Of a stretch of DNA of 64,000 nucleotides, positions 51,204 through 64,000 are shown in pieces. Source of the DNA: Acanthochromis polyacanthus (Eukaryota > Chordata > Actinopteri > Pomacentridae); NCBI RefSeq assembly GCF_021347895.1, contig NC_067127.1, forward strand, positions 19,068,984 through 19,132,983, read 5' to 3'. Within the stretch, counting starts at the first letter, position 1. Every line of letters begins with the position of its first letter. The position numbers were made by a program, and so were the translations under genes. Under the pieces are notes generated by a model. It was not told where the DNA came from. It made no database searches and saw only the letters and a program-made list of their open reading frames with translations.

Positions 51204-54200
51204 AAAGAAAAGACACAGAGTGAAGAGTTCCTAATGAAGGTTAAGCAATAGCTCATGTAAAATAAGTGGGAATAAATCAGATAATTCGCCTTTCTGATTG
51301 AGTTACTAAAACATTTTTATCCTTGGAATATAGTTTTTAAAGACTTTTTTCAGTGTTTTGGTTATTTTAGGTCACACAGGTGTTTGCCCTCTTCCTATAT
51401 TTCTTCTTCATAATCACATTAGCTCCCTTTGGCATTGTTAGGTACATATGAGATGCTAAATTCTGCAGCTGATTGAAGTCAAATTAAATCCCTGTATTTG
51501 ACTTTATGTTCGGCTACATCGTATGCACTTGTGAACCCGCACGGTCTGTTGCACATAAAGTTGCCGTCATCTGCCGAGAAGCTCTTACAGTGCAAATGCT
51601 GCCAAATTCGTGTTTACCAGATGCTGTAGTCACACTTATGTGCTATTTGCTGAAAGATGGTCAAGTGATTTATCAGATGAAGCTGTAGTTTCTGTTTACA
51701 ATCAAGTACAAGTCTTTAACTTTCTACCTAGACTACGATACACATTCATCAGAGACAGCGTCAGCTTTTTTCCCCCAAGCCTTTTCTATGCTGCAAATGT
51801 GTATGAATTCAGACTGAGTGATTCATAGATATTCCGAGAAAGACTGGGAAAAAGCTACAGTTGCTGGGTGGTATCTGGAAGTCTGGTGTCTCTCAAGCTT
51901 CCTGGGTTGTGCATTTTTTTTTTCCAAGAACAAATGTACATTCCTATTATCAGTTACTGAGTGAACATTCTTGATTTCATTTGTGATGACTATCATTTAA
52001 TATTCCTGGACCAACAGTCTTGCAGTCACTGGCTGGAGGTGATCATTTTAATGACTTTAAGTGCAATAATCGCATCGTAAGTATGTTGCTTTATATCCTG
52101 CTGACAATGTTCTTGTTTACATTTGAATCACATCTTTAAGTTGAACTTATCTCTTCATTATTATTTGATTGATTGGTACAGCCTCTACTGATTGTCCGAC
52201 CTTCATCTCCTTTAAATACAGTCTGTATTAATGGTACCTAGCTACACGTCAGTATATGCTAAACAAAAATTATTTATAAGTGTTTCATAGCTCATTGACA
52301 TGACTATTATTTTTAATGTATTTCTAAAAGCACTACTGTATCCTGGTACCCCCTCCCCAAGCAGCTGTTTTACTATACAGATACACAAAACAACTCAGTA
52401 TTCATCTAATTTATATTCTAGTCACAGATTAATTGTGTGTTGTGCTTCAGTATATTCCAGCATGTCTTTATTTGTTTTTTTGTTTCTGAACAGTCCAAAT
52501 ACTGACATAAGATATGAGAACATCTTAGCACTTCACTGATTACCAATGATAATCCACTGATGACTGTTCAAGGTAAACGACCAACGGATGTCATTTAGGT
52601 CACAAATAGCTGTTTGTCAGCTCATGTCAGAACTGTCCTCATTTTACTGTTTTGCCATCACTTAAGTTGCCTCAGTCTTATGATGCTAATGTCAAAACAA
52701 CATATGTTTCCACGTTTAACAATGCTCCTTAATTGCGTTAATTGATCGGTTTCTACTGAGGAAATGCTAAAGGGGGCGTCTGGTTGATCTTACCACTGGT
52801 ACCAAAATTAACTTTTAGTGTCAAACAGAGGCCTAGGGTCACACGTACATGTGCTTGTGCAGTAGCATAGTCGCTAAATGATGGTTAGGTTTACATTTTT
52901 ACTAGTTTATTCCAATTTGAAGGAAAGCAGCTTCATCTACAGTGTTAAACATGCTTTGTATTGACATGATGACTATCATTTACTCAACATATCACACTAT
53001 ATCAGCCAATGATCAATCTTGTCCTGTTTGCTGGTGTTATTTCTGGTGTTTGTATCTCTCTTTAATTCCTTTACAGTCTTAAAGTATCTGACCTTTACAC
53101 TGTTTGATACCAAACGACAGGTGAGGAAAAACTGCTACACTGTATTTGTAGAATGTCAGCTGTTGAAAACGCAACAATTTTAATTTTCCATGAATGTTGC
53201 ACTACTGGCAAACACATTTTCTCGTGCTTATTATTTTCTGCTGCTGTGAAAGTAGGTTTATTGGATGGTATGGGATCTCTTTTTGGACTTGAAGCCAAAA
53301 TCTCCTGTTACTGAATGTATTGTGGCTGGCTTTGAAATTCTAAAATGTATACAATACAGTACACTGACAAGACCATTGACCTTCGTTTGCCTTTAAAGTA
53401 TTTGGTGTATCCAAAGAGATCATTTCATGTTTTGTTTTTTTTCTCTCTCTCCTTGCTGTTAAGTTGGACAAAATTGAGACACTTTGTTATGGACAAGAAG
53501 TACTGTTGATACATATGGTTTTGTGCAATGATGTAACACAGATGTTGGCTAAATTCCTTTGTGTTGGAAAACGGTTATTTTGTAATGCCAAAAATGTTCG
53601 AATCAGTTTGTGAAATCGTGAGTATTGTGTGATATAATTAAGAAGATACGTGGATAAGAATCCATTTCCATGATGGAAAAGCTTCTCACTGATTGCCTTC
53701 CTACATTAGTTGAAGTGTAAATTCCGTGTCTTAATTTTTTCAGGCTTTACCGACTGCTTTAACTAGTCTGCATTGGTAGTTAGCCAGGAGTTCATGGACC
53801 TTTCCAAGCTCTTAATACTTCCTTTGTATATACTGTATAGTCACTTTGTAATATTCCCTCTAGTCCGTAGAGTTCTTGCACATTTTGTCAGGCTGTAGAA
53901 TGTTGGAAAATGTACTTTCTGGGGATTTATATGAGGTTTAGTCAAAGTACAAGTTTAATTAAATATCAAATTTCAGAACTGGGTATAAAACTATTCACCA
54001 CCATCTTTCACTTGAGCTGAACTTCATCACTTACTGACAGAAGGTGGTACTAAGGCTTTTTGAAGCTGTAAATAATTTCTCTTGTTAGCAAAGGAAATGT
54101 GTTGCTTTCTAGCACTGGCATTTTATGTGGGTTATTATGTGTGTCGGTATAAAACTCATACTGTGTGTGGAACAGGTGATTTACACTCATGTCTACAATA

Positions 54201-55780
54201 TGCCCCAAAGCCAGCTTGATTCACTTAAACGATGAAACGGCAAGAGATAAGATCTGAGAACATTTAATGTCAAATACATCTGGACCCTGAGGTTATTTAG
54301 TTCAAGTGAAAAATGAGGGGTGAGTAGTTCAAATTGATTAATTTTGCCTGTCATTTTTCTTCCTTCAGCTTGATTGATACATTTGCTTTATGCTTTTACA
54401 TAATTTGGTGTTTTGGTACATGTCATACTAAAACATAAATTAAAATGAAAAGCATCTTCAAATCATTTTCTAGCACAGCAGTGTAAAGGGATACATCGTG
54501 AAAAAAACAACAACAAAATCTGGATCATTATTGTACTCCTTCCTTGCCTCTTTGCATAATGTTTGTCATCCAGTAAATGGCACTGTTTGAATATGCAAAG
54601 CGCTCAAAATGCTTAGAGGCACATTTTCCGATTAAACTTGTCCTGTGCCATAATTTAAGTTTATATAGATTGTGTGCATCAGAGTGTTGTAGGTAAATGT
54701 CCGCCTTGTTCCGAAAAACAGTGAAAACATATGGGGGCTGTTTCCTTGTTGACGAAGCATGCATTGAACCTTTTGATGAAGATGACATAAAGCTCGAGTC
54801 GGATCTCACAATCCTCCTCTGGCAGCCTTTTAAGTCTTTCACTGATAATATGATGCTGCTTGCCATAGGCCACATACAGCTGCCAGACACTAAGACTTAA
54901 GCTCCAGCTAAATCCCCTGACGGTGCTTGTAATGTGGCACACAGTTTTGAAGGAAATGATGACTGTGTTTATAAAAGATCTCGCCAGTTAGTAGAGCTTC
55001 ATTGAGTTTACAAAATTGTACGGCAGCTGGTGCACAGAGGCCAACACAATTAAACCTAATATGAGTTTAGCGCACTAACATGGTGGAGACCTAGAATGAC
55101 ATTTTGGTACTAACACATGGGTCTTCTTCTGAATGTTCACTGTGTCTTGCAGTTCATTCAGACACACGCCTTGTATTGTAATGAGTTCGATGAAATGAGT
55201 GATTGGATTCTTGTCATTTCTGCATGTCAGTCACATGTTTTGATCATGTAACACTAGATAAACTATATGGCTTTTCCTGATCTAGAAACCTTCAATCCAC
55301 TAGGTTGGGTTCATTTATTTTTTAACAAACCTCATCACACAACATTGCTGTAATGTATTGATCTCTGAACTGTACAGTGCATAAGTTGGTCGACAAATGT
55401 GAAGGTAGATTAACTTCTTTTTGTTTAATATTTTCACTCTGTAGCCAATATGCAAGACTTTCATACCTGGATGCTTGGGGACAAGAATGTATGTACTTTT
55501 TTTGGTATTGTAGTTCTTCAGACACATTGGGGTGTAGAAGATTGTATGCATTCTGACAACAGTATAATGCTGTTAATGGTGACTGTATGTAAAGTGCCAA
55601 CAAAAGCACTAATTCATAAGAACTTGATGCATTTCTCCATGTGCTACAGTTTGTAATATTGACTTTTAGATATCACCACCATTATAATCAATTTCCAATG
55701 TTTCACTGGATGTAGCTTGAAAGGCACAAGCAAGATTGTATTGTCCTTTTCAATAAACTCACTGTAAAGGAACACTGTTG
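51204..55780 (+). other. rab11fip2: rab11fip2 3' UTR (end inferred from poly(A) signal)
   Basis: After the TAG there is no further family coding sequence. A canonical AATAAA lies at 55752-55757 with a GT-rich stretch just downstream (about 55775-55800), a good cleavage arrangement. This implies a 3' UTR of about 4.5 kb. Two Pumilio-type UGUANAUA motifs lie inside (53825-53832 TGTATATA; 54067-54074 TGTAAATA). An earlier AATAAA at 51271-51276 could give a very short alternative UTR. The end could be confirmed only with transcript data. Confidence 0.6.
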
Positions 55781-55800
55781 CTTTGCTTGTCTGTTTTTGC
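55752..55800 (+). terminator. rab11fip2: Poly(A) signal and GT-rich downstream element
   Basis: AATAAA at 55752-55757, then about 20 bases to the probable cleavage zone, then TGTTGCTTTGCTTGTCTGTTT-type GT/T-rich sequence. The arrangement matches a vertebrate cleavage and polyadenylation site on the + strand. Confidence 0.6.
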
Positions 55801-56160
55801 GGCAGAAACATCAAAAGCTAACTGTATCCGATGCAAATCTTCCATAAAGCAGACTGCTTTCATTTAACACCTGTCCTATCGTTCTAATGGCGAAATTAAA
55901 AGCCACTCTCAATTAACTCCGATCTCACTGGCAGTTAAACCATGATTAGTGTTTCTAATTGTGCTGATTTGTGTCAAGCTTTTGTTTCGTCCCCGCTCAA
56001 ATTGGCTCTTCCTTTTGTTCCGGGGAAATTCCCATGCCCTCCTGGCAAAAGAGACAAGTGGCATCGTTTGACAACCGAGTAGCAAGATTGCTTGTTAAAA
56101 CTCCACTTTAATTTGCCTATGTGTGCAACAAGGCTGTGTGAAATCTTTTGGGACAAGAAA
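55800..56160. promoter_or_regulatory. Candidate conserved element downstream of rab11fip2
   Basis: Balanced, non-repetitive stretch just past the poly(A) site with GATGCAAATC (octamer-like, about 55831-55840), CAATTAAC, CTAATTGTG and a perfect kappa-B-type GGGAAATTCC (56023-56032). Motif content only. Confidence 0.3.
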
Positions 56161-56410
56161 CACTTGTGTTGTTTACCAGCTGATGCTTTTGTTGGCTGGC
56201 TGGCTTCGCCGTCTTCCCGCCATGCAGCAGGTTAAAACATGACCTCTCCCCTGTCACCTCAATCTAGTCGTCCCTGAAGAGGTGCATCTGAACAGTGCAG
56301 CAGCTGCCAGTGCACACGGCGGCACCACGTTACAGCTGACGATGAAAGGTGCCAAGCAGAGGTAACCATGGACACCAGGAGTACACAAAATTACTAATAA
56401 CACAGTTCAT

Positions 56411-56923
56411 TTAACCCTCCTGTTGTCTTCATTTACTGGCACCAAAAAATACTGTTTCCTTGTTTCCTTCAGCGAAATTTCTGAAAATTTGCAAAACCTT
56501 CAGGATGAAAATTCAAATAATTCCTTAAAAGTTTCCCCTAAAAGTTTATTTTAAAAAAAAAATCTCCCAAATTTGGCAAAAAATTTATTGTAAATATTTT
56601 CAAAAAATTTGCAAAAATGTTCCAAAAAAATTCTAAAAATATCTAAAGTGATTACAGATATATCGGTAAAACTTCTAATATTTTCTTTAAGAACAGTCAC
56701 ATAAAAATCAACCAAAATCCAGCGAAATTCGCTGGATTTTGGTTGATTTTTATGTGAATGTTATTAAGAAACATTTTTATCATTTCTTTTTTCCACCAAA
56801 AAATGTTCAAAGATTTTCCGAAAATGTGGACATCAGAAGTTTCACTGTGAAAATGTATTTTTTCCCACATTTTCAAACTTTAAACCGGGTCAATTTTGAC
56901 CTGCAGGATGACACGAGGGTTAA
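56411..56923. mobile_element. Palindromic TTAA-flanked MITE (piggyBac-like target)
   Basis: Both ends are TTAA. The left end reads TTAACCCTCCTGTTGTC and the right end, reversed, reads TTAACCCTCGTGTCATCC, an imperfect terminal inverted repeat. In the centre is a perfect inverted repeat: arms 56697-56726 and 56728-56757 (30 bases each) around one unpaired base at 56727, with weaker pairing extending outwards. No coding capacity. TTAA target use suggests a piggyBac-type helper transposase; that is inferred from the ends only. Confidence 0.7.
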
Positions 56924-59900
56924 TAAAACAGTTTTTCAAGATTGCAGGTGACTGAAATTGTCCAAAAATCACCTGTGCTGGCAGAATAATAGGTAAAACA
57001 TTTCTTTATATGAGACAAAATTTATGTTTCCAGTGATATTTAGACGCAATTATGCTCATAAAGTTAAATTCCAGATAGCTGGTGTCAGAACTGACAGCTT
57101 ATATTATGATTAATGTTTTATCTCCCTGTGTTAACTTCCAGTCTTTCTGGCAGACACTGAACAGAAATAGTGTGTAATTGGGGCTTTATGTAGGTGTCAC
57201 CTGTTGTATTCATAAGCTAATTGGCATACTCATTGTCATCCTTACACATTCATCAACAGATTGAATTTCACAGATCCCATCTTTTGTACGGCAGCGGCAC
57301 GTGTCATCTGAGTGCCTCCTAAATTAAAGCACTCATTGTTCATTATATCATATTGCTGTAATTTGAGGAAATATCCAACAAACGTGTGATGTAAGATTCT
57401 GTGGGTACGATGGGAGCCCAAGTGTGCCAGAAAGGGCCACCCACAGGTCACCTGCACACCCCTTTAAATATGGATGGGCGTCGAGGCAGGGATCAGTGTC
57501 ACCCTGCACGCGTCTGTGAATGGAAGTGCCTCGGGCAATCGTGGAGAAACTCATATGACAAGAAATTCAACAGATGGATGAGGTGTTTTTAGGGAAAAAA
57601 GCAGACCTATTGGGGCAGCTGGTCTGAACTTGCTGCATGACCGGGGTCCAGATGTCAAGGTTAACCCCCTCCAACTCCCAGGAGGACCAGACCCCACCCA
57701 CTTACCCACTGCAGGACTCTTTGTTGGATAGTTAACTAATCTGAATAGGTGCTTGAGATAAATCAGGTGTCAAACGAGCGGCGCATCCTGGTGTTGCTCA
57801 TTGTATCGGTGGTATTGTCTTCCTCTGATAGCTGCCACGCGTCTGGTATCAGGTGAACAAAGCCAGATGACAACCAGAGGAAAGAGAGAGTCTGTCAACA
57901 GGGAAGCAAACGAGGGTGACGGATACAGACGAGAACTCATGGAACTGCAAAAAGGATGCGGTGTCAACAAATAAGCATAGGCTTATCCTGGTCAAATATA
58001 CATATATTTTTTTTTATTGTCCTTCCCAAGCATAAACGTTCTTAAATCCTACTATGATTGCGAATAACAACCAGATTTTTGTCTATTTACACGCACTATC
58101 ACAGCTTTTTTCCCCCCAAATCTATAACTCAGACAAGCCCATCTGCTGGTGAACATTTGTTGACAGAGTAAATAGTGAGATTTTGGAGTTAAATGTACAG
58201 TAAAGTACAGAGTGTCTGAAGAAGGCCTCAAGCATTCTGCATACGGTGTGTATTTACTAAGCTCTGTTTTCTTATACATTATGGAAGAGATTTTGTATGA
58301 AGTTTCTTAATTTTCTAATATCTGAGTTTTAGCCTTGTCAACAATTTTTAGTTTACTATAGATCCATGAATGTGAAATGTAATAACACTACACTGCAGAT
58401 CAAGTGAGTAAAATGCTAATCTACCTGACAGCAAATCTGACCGCTCAGACATCAGACGGGCTTTTCTATTTTCCATCAGGTATCAGATTTTTTATTTATG
58501 GCAGTTACAGTAGTTATAAATATTACCATGTGTTCTTTTTGAGTAGTTATCAATGTCAGTTTTTTTCTAACATCTACTATTTGGGGATTTAGCTGTCCTA
58601 CTGCTGCTTTATTTCATCACATTTTTAATGTTAACTCTCATAGTATCTGGTAATATCTGGTGATATCAAGTCAATAGTTTCATCAGGTGTGGGTGTCCAA
58701 GGTTATAAAATAACATTTTGTGATTTTTTTGGTTTGTTTGGCTTTTTACTAAATATGAATAATAATACTCTAGAGCCATACATCAGAATTCAGCATGCAG
58801 ATATTTATGCATGCATAAAGGACCCAAAATAATATGACACGTTTGATGAAAATGTCAAGATATTGTTCAACTGCAAATAAAAGTCTGATCTTTTTACTAA
58901 AGTCAAAATATTTTTCTGTCCCGTCTTCTTTTTGATAGATTTTTATTTAGTTACACTGTGTCACAGCAGGATGTTTGAAGCAGTGACATTATTATGCTTC
59001 CTGTAACTATATGCAGAATTTGAACAAAATATGGCAACAGGTAGGAATGAAAAGACATGTTGCTGTGTTATTGTAAGTTGCTGTAGTTAGAAAAGTTGTC
59101 ATCTGACTATGGACAGATATTTATTGTCAGAAAGAAAGAAAGCAAATAGGTCTGATTATTATTATTTATATATTGGGGGTAATGGATTACCAAACTTTTT
59201 CTCCTCACCAGCACCAGCATGTCTTCTCCTGGACTATTTAAATAGTATATAATATTTAAATAGCAGGTTAGTAACATTAACATTAAAGTTTAGTATATAC
59301 TCTGAAAAAAAAACTATAGTCAATAGTTTAAGTAACCCTTGGTCTGCACTTCCTGTAATGTGATTGTGGAACTAGAAAAAAAATGGTGGGATGATTTTAC
59401 CTTGCCGAGAGTGCAGTGTTTCTACTTTGGAATTCATTTTTTTTTAAATCAAAGATAATAATTGAAAACAGCGCACAAAATCTACAGACTCGATGTGTGA
59501 AAAGCCCAACAACGCCTCTGTATGAAGGTAAAATTCTGTCGCAAAAGCTCTTTTATTGTTAGCTGCTCGTTAATTACCTGTTGTCCGTTTGTATTTTGCT
59601 AGTGGTTTAGCTAGCTCGCTGGCTAAACAGCGAGCAGGTGCTAGCTCGCTAGTTGAACCTTAATTAGCTAATTTTGTGATTAGCATAAGCTAATAACACT
59701 GTTGACTTTTAGATGGGTGTTTAGCCTATAATTTTAGCCACTTATACACAGGAAACATAGAGATTGGTAGTTCGTAATCCTGTAATTTTGCTTGTGTACA
59801 CTACGTTGAGACTGTTCGCAGACCAGGCTGTTTTGGAAACAGGTCGAGCTTGAAGATCACTCAGCAAGTTGGTGAGCGACTGGTCTCATTATCACTGTCT

Positions 59901-62900
59901 GAGCAGCTACTGCCTGAGACTTATCACCTACGTGTTGGGAAATACGAGCCGTCAGCCGACTATAGGTTTGCATTTAGTCATTTTTAACTTGCAGTTGGCA
60001 CCACAAGGAGCAGATGAAGTCGTCAGTGTACAATAACATGAAAGCAGTGATGGGAAACTAACTGATCATTTTGTTAGTCCACCAGCGACGAATTACATTT
60101 AATAATCAACCACAGCTAATACACAGTATGTTGTAGTGACACATTGTGTTAATGATATTTAACAATTAAATGCAGCTGTTTGTATCCTATGTCTATATTT
60201 TCTGTGTGGAAGGAGGTTTACATTTCTCCTAATCTAAAACAGTATATGTCAGAAAGTGTTTTGTTTTTGCTGTGTGTTATTTTGCAAAGTTCACTTTTTA
60301 ACTATGATTTGTGATCATCACCGCAGGCTAACCCAGAAGCATGCAGGCTGTTTGCTGGATAGATCACATTAGAACTTTGCTGCAATAGCTCAGTAAAGCC
60401 ATGCTAAAACTGGAGTAATACAATCAATCAATCAGTCATCTCCTGACTTCACAGCACAGGAGAGCTCTGCTGGAATGCTGCTAAGCTGCAGATGTACCAG
60501 CCAAATTACTCCAGAGGGGAATTACCAGGCCATAAATCCAGACGTCAGGAGGATAGCTGTAGCCTATTTCACGGTAAAAAAAATCCATGCAACTTGTTTT
60601 CATAACTTCATAAAGAATGTCTCACTGTGCAGGGCTCAAAGTTATCACGGCTGACAGATCTAAACATGTTTGCATCCAAACATGGCCTCAAATCATGGGG
60701 ACTTTACAGATCGTCAGAATCTGCTGCACTCACTCACCATGTCCTGACAAGCCCCTTAAAATGAATGATCTGTAACATGACAAACTGTGAGAGCAACTAA
60801 TAATCATCCTCTGCTCATTCATAATCTACTGTAAATCTGAGGCATGCTGCAGCCTGCAGGTTTTTACCCTTCTATAGATATAAGCTTAGTTGTTAAGTGT
60901 GTTAAGTGATGTAACAGGCTCATTCAGGCTGAATATTTTCATCCTCAAGTCTTACCTGTATTTAAAGATCCATCATCATTATGTGTTTGTTATTGGATCT
61001 AATGGTTTTAGCAAAACACATGATCCTTTCACCTATTTTATTTGTGCAATTCTCGTGTAAGTAGCAGGCAAACAACAGACATACAGTCTAGTCAACACGA
61101 CACAGTAACCACTGGCATCAGATTGTTGGCAGGTACCGCGCTTCATTATTGCTAATTAAGATGTATAAATATGCTGTCTGGCACTTGACTTGTCGTTTGC
61201 AGTGGGCCATTTTTTTCCATCAAACTCAAAAAGCGCCAAGGTAGACAAGGTGAGGGCACGAGTACTGGTAGTGATGCTGCAGTGTGTACTCTGTGGGCAC
61301 ACTTCAGCTCAGCTGGCATACATCTGACTGATGCCTTCGGGTGCCAGCAGCTAAACAAGCCCAGGTTTGAGGGGAGAGTGTTGTACATTTGGGCTGAGCT
61401 AAGCAAAGTCTGCCAATGTCTTTGAGTGTCTGGCTTCTTGGTCTCTCATACAGAGCTCCTTGTTGAGCTGTGCTCCGGGTCATCTTACAGATGATGGCAA
61501 TAGACAGTTTACAGTCGCAGGCACAGCCAGGAGGATGTGACATCACTGCACACTACACTAATAGAAAGCACTTACCTGATACTGACATAAATCAGGATCC
61601 AATCTGCTTGTTGTTTTTGGGCTTAGACGTTTAGGAGAATTAACACTGGTTTTCTCTGCCACCACCCTCAGTTCAGTTGGACGTCATGGGTTACATGTCG
61701 TCTTTATGCAAACAACAAGTTAAAATTGGAAATGGAAAACCAAAATGCAGAGTACCGTGCAACAGTTTTCAGTGAGGATGTTTTCAGTAATTACAATAGT
61801 TTTTATTTATCTTCATACAAAGTTGAGCAAACAGAAAAAAAAGCACTTACTCCATTCAGTATTTGCTGTGACCAGCCTCTGCCTTTACAAAAACATTAGT
61901 TCACATAGACTGTTTTTTTCCTGCATTGAGGAATTTTTGGGGTTTCCTAAAGAGGTTTTAACCCTCCTATTGGAAAGTCACCAGTGGCAAAATAAATGCT
62001 TTTTTTTCAATTTGATGTTTTCATTTTCTTAACAATTAAGTAATTTTTTATTTGATAACGGTCGGAAATAAAGGAAATTGCATCGACTTCTGTCAAGTGA
62101 AGTACCAGACTCATTGCCTTTACTGTATGTGGACTGATCATGCTCACTGTCATGTGCAGTCACCCCCAAAAGGCCGAGTCAGGAATAACCCTGTCCAGGT
62201 ACAACTCCTTAAAATTTTTCAAAGTACTTGACAGGCAGGTTGTTCAACGTGATGACAGGTTTTTTTTTTTTTTTTAATGTTCAGTAGATAGCAAACTCTT
62301 GCTAATGTGCACTTTTCTAATCTCTAAAAGATGATTGCAGAGAAAGTGGAAAGAACTTATATTGAGGTAACACTTTAATAAACATGTTCCCAGCTTACCT
62401 AGTAATGCTGTCAGATGCTGTAGCAGAATCTCCATAAATTCCTCACGGCAATAATATCAGTCTCCGGCCAAACCATTAGATTTTTCATCACCAGTCAAGC
62501 CATTTGCTGACCACTTCTAGTTTGTGGGGAGAGAAATAGGTTGGAAATAGCCTCAGATTTGCTGTGTGCTTGTAGTGAGTGGAATATTCTGGTTTTCTGA
62601 AGGAAAACATTGCATAAATCATTCCAGGAAAAAACAGTAAAGATCAAACTTATCTGAAAGAGAATTTAGTATATTTGCTTCCTTTATTTTGATCAATAAA
62701 GACAGTTTTGGGGGAAAAAACATGTAAGGTTTTCTCTAATCTGTTTATGATTTTGATTCTGTCTGATCGTTGTTCATTTCAACTGTTGGACTAAATTAGC
62801 AGCATTTGGTTAGTGTTAACAAAACAACATTCATTCTGACTGTAGCTTCCCCGACAGTGTCGCCTTCTGTGCCATTGTAGTTTCTACCTTTTATTTTCTA

Positions 62901-64000
62901 CTCTCTGTACCAGTTTGAAAGTGTATTACTACCAGGCAGCTCCCAGGTGTGAATATAAACATGTGTAACCTTCCCTCATCCTACAGACACCACGGTGGAC
63001 GTTTCTCTGCAGCTCGTCTGTGTCGACAAATCAGAAAAAAACCCGCCTGACTCTGCACCCTCATTTCATAATAGCCAGTGGGTGAGGAGATTCTTATTTT
63101 TTATATACTTTAGGCTTCTACAAATGCACAGTAATTCCATCTAATAATTTAGATTTTGGCCTGCGTGTGGCTTGCGTGTGTGTGAATCTCCTAATAGAAC
63201 TTGTGTGACAAGCATATTACTGTAAATGAGGGTCACCGAAGAAAGCCTGTTATTCCTCTGCGGTGACTAATTAAGTAAAAGAACAATTAACCAATTGACC
63301 AATTAATAACAATCCTCTAATCTACAAAAAGTGATCGTCAGGAAAGATCTGTTGGCGTTTCTTTGCTGTGAAAAGAGAAGCTCCATGGGCGTTCTGCACC
63401 AAACGAGATTTAAAAAGGTCTTTAATCTAATTAATCTGAGATAAATAATGGTTTATGCTATTACAAAATTGCTCATAGAGAGGATTACAATACCATAAAA
63501 TACAAAGTAATAAGTTTTAATGAAAGGAATTGAAATGTCTTTCTCTGTGCCTCACTCCCTCTGTCGGGCTTTCTCTTTTTTCTTCTGATGCACAGTGAGT
63601 CATCTTGTTAGAACCAGTTATTGTTACCTTACATACACGATATAGAAATGTACAGCAACTTAATTTACTCTTAATAAAAATGTACCTATTCACATGGTTT
63701 GACTCACTGACAGGATGATACTATCCTCAAAAGATATGAAGTTAATGTCAGTTAAAGTGTTTCAAGATGTCTCAGGAATGTGTAACTGTGGAGCTGCTCG
63801 GGGGTCATGTGGTAGAAAAAAGTATGGAAGTGTAAATCCTTGAAAATAGATTAATAAACTGTGACAATGAATTGATAAAATGTTGCTCAGTGTTTACCAA
63901 ACTGTCTACAGATTCACCTTCCTTGCCTTGTTGATGGTAAGCTGAAGATACCATATTTGTTAGCTGAACTAAAGCTATGTTTTTTAAAAAGATTTTTTCA
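56924..64000. other. Downstream intergenic DNA
   Basis: No supported gene. A balanced patch at 57240-57560 (GCACGTGTCATC, CACTTTAATT-like cores) may be regulatory. 59590-59700 has repeated GCTAGC/TTAGCTAA-like words. A splice-bounded open segment at 62989-63081 is discussed as a finding. The remainder is AT-rich without recognised content. Confidence 0.5.
62260..62275. repeat. Poly(T) run
   Basis: Homopolymer of 16 T in intergenic DNA; no attached element recognised. Confidence 0.9.

Noticed and set aside
1..64000. CRISPR array, operon, phage or integron structure
   Set aside because: No regular spaced repeats, ribosome-binding sites or tightly packed ORFs; the window is vertebrate-like throughout.

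Overview
The window looks like a vertebrate nuclear chromosome segment, most likely from a ray-finned (teleost) fish. It has one split gene with GT-AG introns, long AT-rich non-coding DNA, CA/GT microsatellites, and decayed repeats of types I associate with teleosts: a Tc1-like DNA transposon, a tRNA-headed SINE, the 3' part of a non-LTR retrotransposon and a TTAA-flanked palindromic MITE. Nothing in it looks bacterial or viral.

The only gene I can support is rab11fip2 (Rab11 family-interacting protein 2, a class I FIP) on the + strand. A TATA-less promoter with two ETS-type sites near 38.8 kb precedes a non-coding first exon (to about 39017). A second exon (40219-40814) carries the rest of the leader, the start codon at 40462 and the N-terminal C2 domain. 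Four more coding exons follow (44208-44614, 46752-47106, 48794-48869, 50979-51203). The joins keep frame and give a 471-residue protein with a C2 domain, a Ser-rich middle with the AHSMSD site, three NPF motifs and a C-terminal Rab11-binding coiled coil. A long 3' UTR runs to a poly(A) signal at 55752. The reconstructed leader carries seven short upstream ORFs.

Layout: 1-32.1 kb is non-coding, with no recognisable exon, and contains patches that read like conserved regulatory elements (clusters of homeodomain-type TAAT/ATTA, TAATCC, E-box and nuclear-receptor sites). 32.1-34.6 kb holds a LINE fragment and a full-length but dead Tc1-like element. 37.5-37.8 kb is a SINE. 38.7-55.8 kb is rab11fip2, with candidate regulatory patches in introns 2, 4 and 5. 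55.8-64 kb is intergenic, with a palindromic MITE at 56.4-56.9 kb and one weak exon-like segment near 63.0 kb.

In mammals RAB11FIP2 lies near the developmental gene EMX2. The gene-poor flanks and intronic patches would fit a regulatory block around such a neighbour, but EMX2 itself is not in this window and that link is inference. I found no clearly new biological system. The observations most worth checking are the uORF-rich leader, the Lys-rich 76-bp exon 4 with the NPF layout, the nested insertion in the Tc1 terminal repeat, the long palindrome, and the candidate regulatory patches.
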